Notes under the pieces: generated by a model
Told to the model about the DNA's origin: nothing
What the model saw: the letters and a program-made list of their open reading frames with translations, nothing else
Databases searched by the model: none
Assembly: GCA_036340215.1 (NCBI GenBank)
Contig: JAYYZF010000093.1
Span: 1-30,328 of the forward strand
Length of the DNA: 30,328 bases
Direction of reading: 5' to 3'
Source: JABJPE01 sp036340215
Lineage (GTDB): Bacteria > Pseudomonadota > Gammaproteobacteria > Comchoanobacterales > Comchoanobacteraceae
Made by a program: the position numbers and the translations under genes
In this document: one piece after another, positions 1 to 8,204 of the stretch
How the letters are laid out: each line of letters begins with the position of its first letter
Numbering within the stretch: position 1 is the first letter of the stretch

Positions 1-1
1 T

Positions 2-1081
2 GATGTTGCGATAAATATAAATTCTGGCTCGAATATAAAGCCAATTAATCTTAAGTTTACAAGGCACTCTGGTAAATGGTTGCCACAGTTTTTTATTGCA
101 ACAACAAATAATAATCCTAACGAAATTGTACCAATTAAAACAAGCTGGATTGATAATGATATTAAGATTATTTTCCCAGAGATAATAGTTCACGATAGAA
201 GAGTTACTTATAATGACAATTTAGTTGTATCAAGCTGTCTTGCCAACTTTTCTACTCAGCAAGATAGTGAGGTCGTTGATGAGCTAAGGTCTTTTAACTT
301 GAAACTAGATTTTGTTGAAAAAGTAGTAGATGACTTTATTACTATCTTTTCACAAAGTGGCTACAATGATCTTGATAATATTTATAATCAAACAAAAAAT
401 ATTTTAAAGATAGATGTAGCTGAATTAATTTCTAATCCTTACCTGTTTGATGATATCCAGGACTTAGATAGAATTCGCAGCGTTTTGCAAAGACTCATTG
501 ATGAAATGACACCTTTATTAGATCATAAGAGAAAATCTGAAATAATGTTATCTATAGAAGATATTAGGACGCTATTAGATAATTTAATTATCCCAGCTTT
601 TGATGATTCTCCAGAAGTACAATCAAGTAAATATTCTTATATTATGAGCAAATCATGGGACTATGTAACTAGTAAAGTTCTTGCCCAGTACAAAGCTAGA
701 AAGGAGATATCCAGTTTTTATGATAAGAGCATAAATAGGGATAATATTTTCTTATATATTTCTCGTTTCTTTTGTTTCACTGCTTTAGTTCTAGCATTTA
801 TTCCGTTAATTATCCCTATGCAACAAATTTTGATTATTGCTATTCCTATTTTTTGTGTGGCTGTAGCACTACTTTGTTTTAAGTTGGGGCAAAAATTTAC
901 AACGAGAATGGAATTAACTGAGGGACTAAGACATGCTGATGTAGAGATGTTTTCTCTTGGGAGTGATGATTTCTTGCAAGCTGAAAAGAATAAATCATTT
1001 GATAAGATTAGTGCTAAAAGTGATGCAGAAGCTGCTTTAGAGAGAGATAAGAGGATTTTGTCAGATTTACTTGGAATTTAG
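2..1081 (+). CDS. Unrecognised protein with C-terminal membrane hairpin (5' end outside window)
   Basis: The reading frame is open from base 2 to the TAG at 1079-1081, so the true start lies upstream; a TTG at 80 is an internal codon with no ribosome-binding site and should not be taken as the start. I do not recognise the family. The visible part is mostly acidic and helical, then has two hydrophobic segments (about bases 745-890) separated by a short Pro-containing turn, followed by a charged tail of about 65 residues rich in Ala, Asp, Lys and Glu. This layout (soluble domain, membrane hairpin, short polar tail) is shared with the genes at 1252, 21648 and 24616, although I see no clear sequence identity between them. 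It may be an inserted or secreted membrane protein; function is unknown. It precedes the 887-aa gene on the same strand by 170 bases, with a separate promoter between. Confidence 0.75.
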   Translation, partial: DVAININSGSNIKPINLKFTRHSGKWLPQFFIATTNNNPNEIVPIKTSWIDNDIKIIFPEIIVHDRRVTYNDNLVVSSCLANFSTQQDSEVVDELRSFNLKLDFVEKVVDDFITIFSQSGYNDLDNIYNQTKNILKIDVAELISNPYLFDDIQDLDRIRSVLQRLIDEMTPLLDHKRKSEIMLSIEDIRTLLDNLIIPAFDDSPEVQSSKYSYIMSKSWDYVTSKVLAQYKARKEISSFYDKSINRDNIFLYISRFFCFTALVLAFIPLIIPMQQILIIAIPIFCVAVALLCFKLGQKFTTRMELTEGLRHADVEMFSLGSDDFLQAEKNKSFDKISAKSDAEAALERDKRILSDLLGI

Positions 1082-1095
1082 TATAATAATTAAAA

Positions 1096-1154
1096 TTTAC
1101 ATCGTAAATGTAAAAAATTATATACGTTTAATAGCCTGTATAACTTGTTATAAT
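1096..1154 (+). promoter_or_regulatory. Inverted repeat and extended -10 promoter for the 887-aa gene
   Basis: A 7-bp inverted repeat (TTTACAT at 1096-1102, ATGTAAA at 1108-1114, 5-nt centre) is followed by TGTTATAAT at 1146-1154, a perfect extended -10 (TGn plus TATAAT). No good -35 is seen 17 bp upstream, as is common for extended -10 promoters. The start would be near 1161, giving a leader of about 90 nt before the ATG at 1252. The inverted repeat could be an operator or a weak hairpin; it has no T tract and is not a convincing terminator. Confidence 0.5.
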
Positions 1155-1251
1155 GTGCTTAAATTAGTTTTTCTCTATGCTTATCTTTTACTTTGCATTT
1201 CAATTGTTTTGTCTATAAAATTTAAGTGAAATATTTTTTCAAGGAATTAAT

Positions 1252-3915
1252 ATGCCATTTAAATATGATGTGACATCCTTATGTAAAGGCCTAGTTGACA
1301 AGAATAATTCTACAATTCATTCAATCCCAGAAACCGATATAACATGGAATACCAGAAATAGGTCAGACAGAACCGATATGATATCTCTTTTTTTGGTGAA
1401 TTATTATCTTACAAATCTTGATGAATTTTTAAGATATTTAAATCCTGCTTCGACTTTATTAGACAAGAGACAACAGACAAAAGATGTTGTCAAAGTATCA
1501 ATTTCTGAGACGCGAGATAATTTTTTTTCTTTCAGTTGTTATTTTGAAAGAAAAGTTGAAAATGTAGGCCCTAAGTCTAAGAGTGACTGTATGCTTTATG
1601 CTTCTCATATCTCATTTAGTTTAAGAATAAACTACTTGGAAAAAATAGACAGACAAGATAAAAAATATAAAGCTTTTTTTGATAAAGTAGACGCTAATGT
1701 AAATTTCATAGATTCTATTAATAGTGGTAGGGAAGATAAATGTATATACATTAATGGTGATGAAATATTTATGCATGATATTTCTCATTCTACAAGTCAG
1801 TTTATATTTGTAGCAGATCAGCCGCTATCAGATAATATTAGAGATGCTTTCCCAGAGATTAAGTTTGAGTCTAGTATGTGTTTAATGGATTACTGTCTCT
1901 TATCTCACTATGCTTCGCTCATGAATTATACTGACAGATTCATAATGCCACAAACTGAAGGGCTTGAATCTTTGCAGAGTGCTCATATATATGATGAGAA
2001 ATTTGAGGATTTATTTTGGAATTTTTACAAAGTAGATGATAAACCTCATGATTATTCTGTGCCAGGTATAGACAGTAGTTGCTCTTTATTTCTTAATTAC
2101 TACAATCTCTTTTTTTCAAATAAGAAAATATTAGATAGTTCTTTTTTAATAAGTGAAAATATGATTGCAATGGCTTCTTTTGACCTTAGAATGGAGATTA
2201 GCGAATGTTTTAAAGGGGAATATATTAATTCTGTATTACATTTTCTGGATATCAAAACTAAGGAACTAAATAATAATCAAAGTGTAACTGTAAGATATTT
2301 TATAAAAAATTTCATGAAAATATTCACGAGTGCTAGTGAAAAGAGGAATAAAAAAAATAGCAGTAATGTTTCATCCTTAGGAGCAATCATAGACTTACAT
2401 CTTTTGAATAGAGTAATGTACAACTATAGTAAGTTACTACCACAAGAACATTCTAGTATAGAAATAGAAAAACTTAATAGGATTAATAATTCTAACAGTA
2501 TCAAATTTTTGGCAGATTTCAATGTGAATGATACGAATATCGGCTATAGTGAAGCCAATGATTTTATAATAAATTTATCATGTCATATTAGAAATTTAGA
2601 GTTTGAATATACTGAAGATTCGATATCTTCACCCCCAATGTGGCTACAGTTGTTGAAAAGGCTAGGTAAGTGTCTAGTTAATAATAGTTCGCTTAATATA
2701 AGTACTAATAATATGGCTGAGCGTCTTTGGGCGCGTTTGGCGGAAATATTTGAGCGGATTGAGGTTACCACGCAAAAAATATATTTCCCCAAGCTTCACA
2801 CAGGTAATGTAGATACTAAAATGATTGAGTATCATGTAAACCACTACAATGATATTTTAAAAATGGCTATAAATATGGAGTCTTTTCTTGAGAAGGCCAC
2901 AAATGATCCAGATGTTTTTTATGGCTATGATAAGTACAGGTTTTTATTGAGTGCCCAACCAAGTAAGAAAGGAGACGTTGTTGGATTAGTCTCGAACAAA
3001 ACTAAATTAACAAACTTAATTTTAAAAAGGTTTAATAGCTCATTAGCTTCATATATTGTTGCAAAAGATGTGAAAATTATTAATAAATCTTTATTAAGTC
3101 TAAAAGATTTAATTAAAGGTTATAAACCTGATCTTTCAGTTGTGAAGTTTAGCGAGCAAAATGATTATAGGCATCACTTGTTAGTATGTTTGCACAAGAC
3201 AACTTCTATGATTACTGAGGGCGGAGATCCTACTACTAGAGATAATGCCAAATTTCTAGTTCATAGTATTTTAAACTGGTCTCTTCCATATGCTTCTCAT
3301 TTACCCGATACAATCACTATTGATCATAAGATGATAGATGTATCTAGCTTGATATGTTACTCTGCATCAATATCTGAGTTTGGTGATTGTAAGGTTTTGG
3401 ATTATGTAGATAACATGAAAAAAGTGGTTGGTAGTGATGTATTCGATATTGCTCAGAGAAATAGTTATATTGGTCCCGTGTATATAAACCAGTTTAGTGT
3501 GCCTAAAGCTCTAGGGCTAACAATTTTTGGTATTGCGAGTCTTATGGGAATATTTCTTCTCTGTAGTCAGGGAATTGCAACTTTTACATCTATAAATGTT
3601 CCTTATCTATTTTTATTCAGTCAAATACTATCAGGTACGGTTGGTATTGTGTACCCAGCTTTGACTATAATTTCTACCTTTTTATCATATCAACTATATT
3701 GTGACATATTTAAGTTGAAAGTGGAGAATACTACCAGTTTAAACTGGGAAGAACTTTATGTTGCTGCAGAATCTGATCCAGAAGCATCTGATTCAATTCT
3801 AAATAAGCAAGCATCAGAGTTGAATAATAGTTCCCATAGCAATGCTACTGGATCCTCAAATAATCCTGGCTTAGATATAGATAAAATTAAAATTAATACA
3901 AATGTAGGCCCGTAA
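1252..3915 (+). CDS. Large unrecognised protein (887 aa) with C-terminal membrane hairpin
   Basis: The ATG at 1252 is preceded by AAGGAA about 8 bases upstream, which supports this start. I do not recognise the family and see no ankyrin, coiled-coil or enzymatic motif. About 745 residues of polar, Asn/Ser/Asp-rich, probably helical sequence precede a hydrophobic region (about residues 750-823) that holds two, perhaps three, membrane segments, and then a 64-residue Ser/Asn-rich tail. There is no N-terminal signal peptide. Size, composition and the late membrane hairpin resemble membrane-inserting effector-like proteins of intracellular bacteria, but that is inference from architecture only. 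It converges on the APC permease gene, with 19 bases between the stops. Confidence 0.85.
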   Translation: MPFKYDVTSLCKGLVDKNNSTIHSIPETDITWNTRNRSDRTDMISLFLVNYYLTNLDEFLRYLNPASTLLDKRQQTKDVVKVSISETRDNFFSFSCYFERKVENVGPKSKSDCMLYASHISFSLRINYLEKIDRQDKKYKAFFDKVDANVNFIDSINSGREDKCIYINGDEIFMHDISHSTSQFIFVADQPLSDNIRDAFPEIKFESSMCLMDYCLLSHYASLMNYTDRFIMPQTEGLESLQSAHIYDEKFEDLFWNFYKVDDKPHDYSVPGIDSSCSLFLNYYNLFFSNKKILDSSFLISENMIAMASFDLRMEISECFKGEYINSVLHFLDIKTKELNNNQSVTVRYFIKNFMKIFTSASEKRNKKNSSNVSSLGAIIDLHLLNRVMYNYSKLLPQEHSSIEIEKLNRINNSNSIKFLADFNVNDTNIGYSEANDFIINLSCHIRNLEFEYTEDSISSPPMWLQLLKRLGKCLVNNSSLNISTNNMAERLWARLAEIFERIEVTTQKIYFPKLHTGNVDTKMIEYHVNHYNDILKMAINMESFLEKATNDPDVFYGYDKYRFLLSAQPSKKGDVVGLVSNKTKLTNLILKRFNSSLASYIVAKDVKIINKSLLSLKDLIKGYKPDLSVVKFSEQNDYRHHLLVCLHKTTSMITEGGDPTTRDNAKFLVHSILNWSLPYASHLPDTITIDHKMIDVSSLICYSASISEFGDCKVLDYVDNMKKVVGSDVFDIAQRNSYIGPVYINQFSVPKALGLTIFGIASLMGIFLLCSQGIATFTSINVPYLFLFSQILSGTVGIVYPALTIISTFLSYQLYCDIFKLKVENTTSLNWEELYVAAESDPEASDSILNKQASELNNSSHSNATGSSNNPGLDIDKIKINTNVGP

Positions 3916-3934
3916 TAATAAATTATTCTGGCTG

Positions 3935-5296
3935 TTATTTAGCCTTGTAAAGGGCAAAAGCAGGATATATGCAGCAAACCAAAGCTATCAGCATAAGAAG
4001 TGCATAAGATGTCAGAGAAAACTCTAGATCTGGAGGCGGTATAAAGCCAATTACTATTACAAGTGAACACGTAAATATTCCAATTGCACAGATAGTATTC
4101 AAAATCCAGTCTTTACCAGGGACTCTGAAGTGAGAGTTACTTATATTACCAATCTTCCTCAACCTAATAGCACTAAAAAATAAGAGGATATAAACAATCA
4201 AAGCAAGCTGAGTTGTAAGTATTGATAAGACTTCATATACTCCATCAACATTAGGGATAAAAATATAACAAAAGCTTAGTATTGTAAAAATAATAGCCTG
4301 TAGTAGTAAAATATTTTGAGGGACATCATTTCTATTTGTTTTTGCAAACCAGCGTGGTAGTGAGCCATCAAAGCCAGCTACAAGCAGTCCCTTAGTAGGG
4401 CCAATTATCCAAGTAACGACGCTTGATATACTGCCAACAATTATCATTATTGTAATGTATGGTAACAAAGATAGGAGTTGATATTCTCTAAGAATTTTTT
4501 GAAATGTTTGTATAATTCCTGTTGTTACGCTTAATTCTGTTACGTTAAATGTAAAAATTACTGCTAGTGTTGTTAAAGTAAGTGAAGTAATTATAGCTAA
4601 AGATGAGAATAATATCGCTTTAGGGTATGATCTTTTTGGTTCTTCAACCTCATCGGCATGGACTGCTGACATTTCAATCCCAACTAAACCAAAAATTATA
4701 AAGCAGAAAAATGAGAGATGATTAAGGTTATTTAAATCAGGTGCTATTCCTTGATATGAAATAGATATATTCAACGGGTGAGAATAAAGCCAATATCCCC
4801 CTAGTAAAATCATTATCCCCATTGGTAATAAAGTTCCAATAAGTGCGCCAGCAGTGCTTACCATGCTAGATATTCTCAAGCCAAGGTAATTGACTATTGT
4901 TGCGAGCCAGAATAGTGATGTTATAACAATCCATGTATAGATATTATTCTTCTCCAGACCTGGGCTAAGTAACGTGGCAATATTAGCAGCTACAAATGTT
5001 AATATTGTTGGATACCAGACTACATTATATATCCATTGTAACCATATGGTAATAAATCCTGGGAATTCTCCAAATGCTTTTTTGACCCAAACATAAATTC
5101 CACCTTTATTTGGCCAAGCGGTTGCTAGCTCGCTCGTTACTAGGGCGGTAGGTATAAAGAAAAGGATTGTTGCTAAGCCATAATAACTTATTACTGATAT
5201 TCCCATTTTAGCGCTAAAGGGTATCCCTCTGAGGTTTGCTACAGCAATAATATTTATCATTGCTAGGGAAATAGTTGTTATCTTTTTTGTTGTCAT
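3935..5296 (-). CDS. APC-family amino acid permease, GadC-like antiporter
   Basis: A 453-residue inner-membrane transporter of the amino acid-polyamine-organocation superfamily, about 12 membrane helices. TM1 carries the unwound-helix region (NLRGIPFSAKMG), and the stretch SELATAWPNKGG-IYVWVKKAFG just after TM2 is typical of the glutamate:GABA antiporter and related amino acid antiporter branch; a second family signature, GLVGIEMSAVHADEVEEPKR-, lies near residue 205. The substrate cannot be fixed: glutamate/GABA exchange as in GadC and other amino-acid antiport are both possible, and no decarboxylase gene is adjacent. The ATG overlaps the psd stop as ATGA (5293-5296), so the two genes are translationally coupled on one message with psd first. 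Confidence 0.85.
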   Translation of the reverse strand: MTTKKITTISLAMINIIAVANLRGIPFSAKMGISVISYYGLATILFFIPTALVTSELATAWPNKGGIYVWVKKAFGEFPGFITIWLQWIYNVVWYPTILTFVAANIATLLSPGLEKNNIYTWIVITSLFWLATIVNYLGLRISSMVSTAGALIGTLLPMGIMILLGGYWLYSHPLNISISYQGIAPDLNNLNHLSFFCFIIFGLVGIEMSAVHADEVEEPKRSYPKAILFSSLAIITSLTLTTLAVIFTFNVTELSVTTGIIQTFQKILREYQLLSLLPYITIMIIVGSISSVVTWIIGPTKGLLVAGFDGSLPRWFAKTNRNDVPQNILLLQAIIFTILSFCYIFIPNVDGVYEVLSILTTQLALIVYILLFFSAIRLRKIGNISNSHFRVPGKDWILNTICAIGIFTCSLVIVIGFIPPPDLEFSLTSYALLMLIALVCCIYPAFALYKAK

Positions 5297-6150
5297 GTGT
5301 TATCCATAATTTTTCTCTCAGCAATAGCAGTTCCTAATAGTATCTTTCTATTTTTCGATGCGCTAGCTTTTAACTTAGTTGTATTTTCAAAACATAGAAT
5401 AACAGTTGAGCCAAAGTTGAATCTACCCATTTCTTGCCCACGATTTAAAACTATTTGTTTGTCACTAAAATTCCAAGTTCTAATCTTTTTTTCTTTAATA
5501 CTACCATGCCATACGGTTTCAATACCACTGACCAGTTGTGCTCCAACCATTACAAGGCTAAATGTTCCTATTTCACTGATAAAATTACAAATTAATCTTT
5601 CGTTAAGCGTGTATATTCCCCAGACTGATTTTACTTTTTTAGGCTTAACAGGGTATAGATTTCCAGGGACATATGTCATGCTTTGTAGCTGTGCCGAATA
5701 CGGCATGTGAACTCTATGATAGTCTGTAGGGGCAAGATAAATAGTTATGAATTTTCCATTTTCATAGTTTTTACCTATTTCTTTATTACAAAGTAAATCC
5801 TCAATTTTAAATTTCATGTTTTTAGCTTGAATAAGCTCACTTTTGATTATAGTTCCAGCTTCGCTAATGGTCCCATCTACAGGTGAAATGATATTACCTG
5901 ATGTCAAATTTATATGTCGTGCATTATTTTTTAAGGCTCTAGTAAAAAAATCATTAAAACTCTTATACGAAAAAGGATCATCGTTAATAGCTTCTGTCAT
6001 GTTTACTTCAAACTTTTGAATAAAAGAATTTATCAAGAAATTCTTTATTCTTTTATTTTTTGAGTTTGCAATAAGTTTTGCTATTCTAGTTGATACTTTT
6101 TGAACTGCATGTTCGACTGGGCAAAAAATTAAATAAAATACTTTCTTCAT
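5293..6150 (-). CDS. psd: Phosphatidylserine decarboxylase proenzyme
   Basis: Psd makes phosphatidylethanolamine from phosphatidylserine at the inner membrane. The 285-residue proenzyme has the self-cleavage site as FGST, with Ser248 becoming the pyruvoyl group on the small alpha chain; the remaining triad members are visible as Asp92 in SPVDG and His145/His148 in YHRVHMP. Length matches the family (about 280-320). It starts at ATG 6150; no strong Shine-Dalgarno is seen. Its promoter must lie in the 89-bp gap shared with divergent cca; a loose TTGGAC-N16-TATAAC can be read on the minus strand at 6216-6189, which I regard as weak. The downstream APC transporter overlaps by 4 bp. The pairing of a phospholipid enzyme with an amino acid antiporter is probably co-transcription rather than a shared pathway. 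Confidence 0.95.
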   Translation of the reverse strand: MKKVFYLIFCPVEHAVQKVSTRIAKLIANSKNKRIKNFLINSFIQKFEVNMTEAINDDPFSYKSFNDFFTRALKNNARHINLTSGNIISPVDGTISEAGTIIKSELIQAKNMKFKIEDLLCNKEIGKNYENGKFITIYLAPTDYHRVHMPYSAQLQSMTYVPGNLYPVKPKKVKSVWGIYTLNERLICNFISEIGTFSLVMVGAQLVSGIETVWHGSIKEKKIRTWNFSDKQIVLNRGQEMGRFNFGSTVILCFENTTKLKASASKNRKILLGTAIAERKIMDNT

Positions 6151-6179
6151 TTGTAAAAAAAATGCTATCTTTGAATTGA

Positions 6180-6188
6180 TGTTATAAT
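6180..6188 (+). promoter_or_regulatory. Extended -10 promoter for cca
   Basis: TGTTATAAT (TG, one base, then a perfect TATAAT at 6183-6188) lies 52 bases before the cca ATG, putting the transcription start near 6195. No clear -35 hexamer is present. It is the same nine bases as at 1146, 15707 and 29855. Confidence 0.5.
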
Positions 6189-6239
6189 GTTATATGTTTT
6201 ATCAACATCTGTCCAATTTAATATAGCACGGTTATATCA

Positions 6240-7319
6240 ATGAAAATTTATCTTGTCGGCGGCGCCATTCGTGACAGACTTTTAGGTTTGGAAGTATCTG
6301 AGCGAGACTGGGTCGTCATTGGTTCTAGTCATGAGCAGATGATTAAGCTTGGTTTTATATCTGTGGGAAAAGATTTTCCAGTATTTCTGCATCCTCGTAC
6401 AAAGGAAGAATATGCTTTAGCTAGGACAGAAAAGAAAAAGGGACATGGTTACAAAGGATTTACTTTCGAGACAAAAGAGGATGTGTCTTTATTTGATGAT
6501 CTCAAAAGACGAGACTTAACAATTAATGCAATTGCAGAGGATGATGATGGCAATATAGTTGATCCGTATAATGGTTTAGTAGACATTGAAAATAAAGTGC
6601 TTCGTCATATTTCTAGTGCATTCGTTGAAGATCCAGTACGTTTAGTCAGAATTGCTAGGTTTGCAGCTAAGTTCCCCGAGTTTACTGTGCATGATACAAC
6701 TAAGCAGTTACTGAAAGATCTTGTTAAATCAGGAGAGTTACTTTATCTAACTGTGGAGAGAGTATGGCTTGAGCTTGAAAAAGCCTTGAAATGTCAGGCT
6801 AGTTGGAAGTTCTTTGAGGTTCTTCATGAGTGTGGAGCCAATGAAGTTCTTTGGCCAGGGTTTCTTAAGCATAATTATGCGCACTTACTAGAAAAAGTTG
6901 CAAATGAAAATGTCATTGTTAAATTCTCCGCTCTTTGCGTAGATCAGGATCTAAGTACTTTGAGTTTGATGCTGAAAAAATACAAAGTTCCAAGAAGTAT
7001 ATCCGATATAGCAATACTTGTAGCAAAATATGCTAACGAATACTATGACTTGACAGGTGATAGCAATGAAGTAGTTTCCTTGCTTTATAAGCTTGATGCT
7101 TGGCGTCGTCCTCAACGTTTAGATTTATTTTGTAAGGCGTGTAATTCTTATACAAGATGTTTCATTAAAGATTTGGATTATCTCAAAAAGGTTTTTGGGG
7201 TTATTCAAAATGTTTCATTATCTGATATCCCCGGTCATGAAAAAATACCACATCAAGAAATATCAAAAAGACTTTTTGATTACAGAGTAAAAGTTTTGGA
7301 AAATCACTCGATAACTTAG
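6240..7319 (+). CDS. cca: CCA tRNA nucleotidyltransferase
   Basis: Adds or repairs the 3' CCA end of tRNAs in the cytoplasm. The class II nucleotidyltransferase head is clear at the N-terminus: GGAIRD (residues 7-12) in the nucleotidyltransferase signature and acidic ERDWVV after it, then RRDLTINAIA near residue 97, followed by the DPYNG-VDI element and the VRLVRIARFAAKF motif near residue 130, the neck region used for base selection. At 359 residues it is shorter than E. coli Cca (412) and I see no C-terminal HD phosphohydrolase motif, so it is probably the nucleotidyltransferase alone. The ATG at 6240 fits the family N-terminus, although no strong ribosome-binding site precedes it. It lies 59 bases before tRNA-Met, which itself encodes CCA and so needs the enzyme only for repair. 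Confidence 0.95.
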   Translation: MKIYLVGGAIRDRLLGLEVSERDWVVIGSSHEQMIKLGFISVGKDFPVFLHPRTKEEYALARTEKKKGHGYKGFTFETKEDVSLFDDLKRRDLTINAIAEDDDGNIVDPYNGLVDIENKVLRHISSAFVEDPVRLVRIARFAAKFPEFTVHDTTKQLLKDLVKSGELLYLTVERVWLELEKALKCQASWKFFEVLHECGANEVLWPGFLKHNYAHLLEKVANENVIVKFSALCVDQDLSTLSLMLKKYKVPRSISDIAILVAKYANEYYDLTGDSNEVVSLLYKLDAWRRPQRLDLFCKACNSYTRCFIKDLDYLKKVFGVIQNVSLSDIPGHEKIPHQEISKRLFDYRVKVLENHSIT

Positions 7320-7338
7320 GTATTTGCCCTATTAAAGC

Positions 7339-7367
7339 TTGACAAGAATACTATTGCATTTCACAAT
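7339..7367 (+). promoter_or_regulatory. Sigma-70-type promoter of tRNA-Met
   Basis: A perfect TTGACA (7339-7344), 17-bp spacer and CACAAT (7362-7367, four of six consensus bases) place the start near 7374, five bases before the mature tRNA. It begins only about 20 bases after the cca stop. Confidence 0.65.
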
Positions 7368-7378
7368 ACGTGTTATTC

Positions 7379-7455
7379 GGCTATGTAGCTCAGCTGGTTA
7401 GAGCGCGGCACTCATAATGCTGAGGTCGGTGGTTCAAGTCCACCCATAGCCACCA
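7379..7455 (+). tRNA. tRNA-Met (CAT anticodon, elongator type)
   Basis: A complete 77-nt cloverleaf. The acceptor arms GGCTATG (7379-7385) and CATAGCC (7445-7451) pair perfectly and CCA is encoded (ACCA 7452-7455). The D arm GCTC-AGCTGGTTA-GAGC, anticodon arm CGGCA-CTCATAA-TGCTG with anticodon CAT, and T arm GGTGG-TTCAAGT-CCACC are all visible. The fully paired G-C first base pair and absence of the three consecutive G-C pairs of initiator tRNAs in the anticodon stem mark it as elongator Met; it resembles E. coli metT closely. A CAT anticodon could also be tRNA-Ile2 (lysidine), but the acceptor and anticodon stems fit Met better. Confidence 0.95.
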
Positions 7456-7476
7456 TGTAGCATTTGTGAAGAAGTT

Positions 7477-8202
7477 ATGTCAGATAAAGCAAATACCAAA
7501 GGTAACTTAGTTAGTAGCGAAGAAACATATACTTTAGCTGCTTTGCCTGCAGCAATAATACTTTATACCCTGTTTGTTTTAGCGTTATTTCATTGGCCAA
7601 AATTTGCTGACACATATGCAATATCTCTTGAGACTATCTCTGATTTAAGTTTAGTTATACCAAATATCATAACTTTATACTGTATTTTAGTCTGTTGTAT
7701 CTTAGTTAGAGTATCTAGGCCTATATCAAAAATGTTTGCCTTTCGTACTTTTAATTTCAAGTTGTTATTACTTTGGTCAATATTATTTTTTATAATTTCA
7801 ATCGTAGCTGGATGGCTAAAGCACTCATTTACTCTGCCAATTACTTCTGATTGGGAAATTTACCTTTTTAATAAAAAGTTTGCTACTTTATTATTTTTAA
7901 CCATCACTATTATAGTAGTGCCATTTTTAGAGGAATTATTATTTAGAGGTTTTATTTTTGGTTGCCTGGCCAGGAGCATTATTGGTAGTGGCGGTGCAAT
8001 AGTTATAACATCATATTTATGGGCTATCCCAGCTAGCTATCACAATCCATATTTACTTGCAATAAACCTTACCTTTGGTTTTCTCTTAGGTTTAGCTCGA
8101 TATCAATCCAGGACTGTATGGGTTCCTATAGTATTGCATATAATAAGTAGCATAATAGAATCATCAACTTTGATGTCAATCCATTGGCCATTCTTAATTT
8201 AG
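7477..8202 (+). CDS. CPBP-family intramembrane glutamic endopeptidase
   Basis: A 241-residue polytopic membrane protein with about six to seven hydrophobic helices. The Abi/CPBP motif 1 is present as EELLFRG (Glu152, Glu153, Arg157), motif 2 has His189 after the helix VITSYLWAIPASYH, and motif 3 has His221 in the last helix. The Asn or Asp normally four residues after that last His is replaced by Ser225. The family includes the eukaryotic CAAX protease Rce1, and bacterial members have varied roles in protein processing and peptide immunity; no substrate can be named here. The ATG at 7477 has GAAGAAG upstream and lies only 21 bases after the tRNA 3' end with no terminator between, so it is probably transcribed from the tRNA promoter. 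Its stop lies 2 bases from the convergent stop of the next gene. Confidence 0.85.
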   Translation: MSDKANTKGNLVSSEETYTLAALPAAIILYTLFVLALFHWPKFADTYAISLETISDLSLVIPNIITLYCILVCCILVRVSRPISKMFAFRTFNFKLLLLWSILFFIISIVAGWLKHSFTLPITSDWEIYLFNKKFATLLFLTITIIVVPFLEELLFRGFIFGCLARSIIGSGGAIVITSYLWAIPASYHNPYLLAINLTFGFLLGLARYQSRTVWVPIVLHIISSIIESSTLMSIHWPFLI

Positions 8203-8204
8203 CC

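Noticed and set aside
3916..3950. Terminator hairpin between the 887-aa gene and the APC permease
   Set aside because: Only a 4-bp GGCT/AGCC stem with no T tract on either strand; too weak to call.
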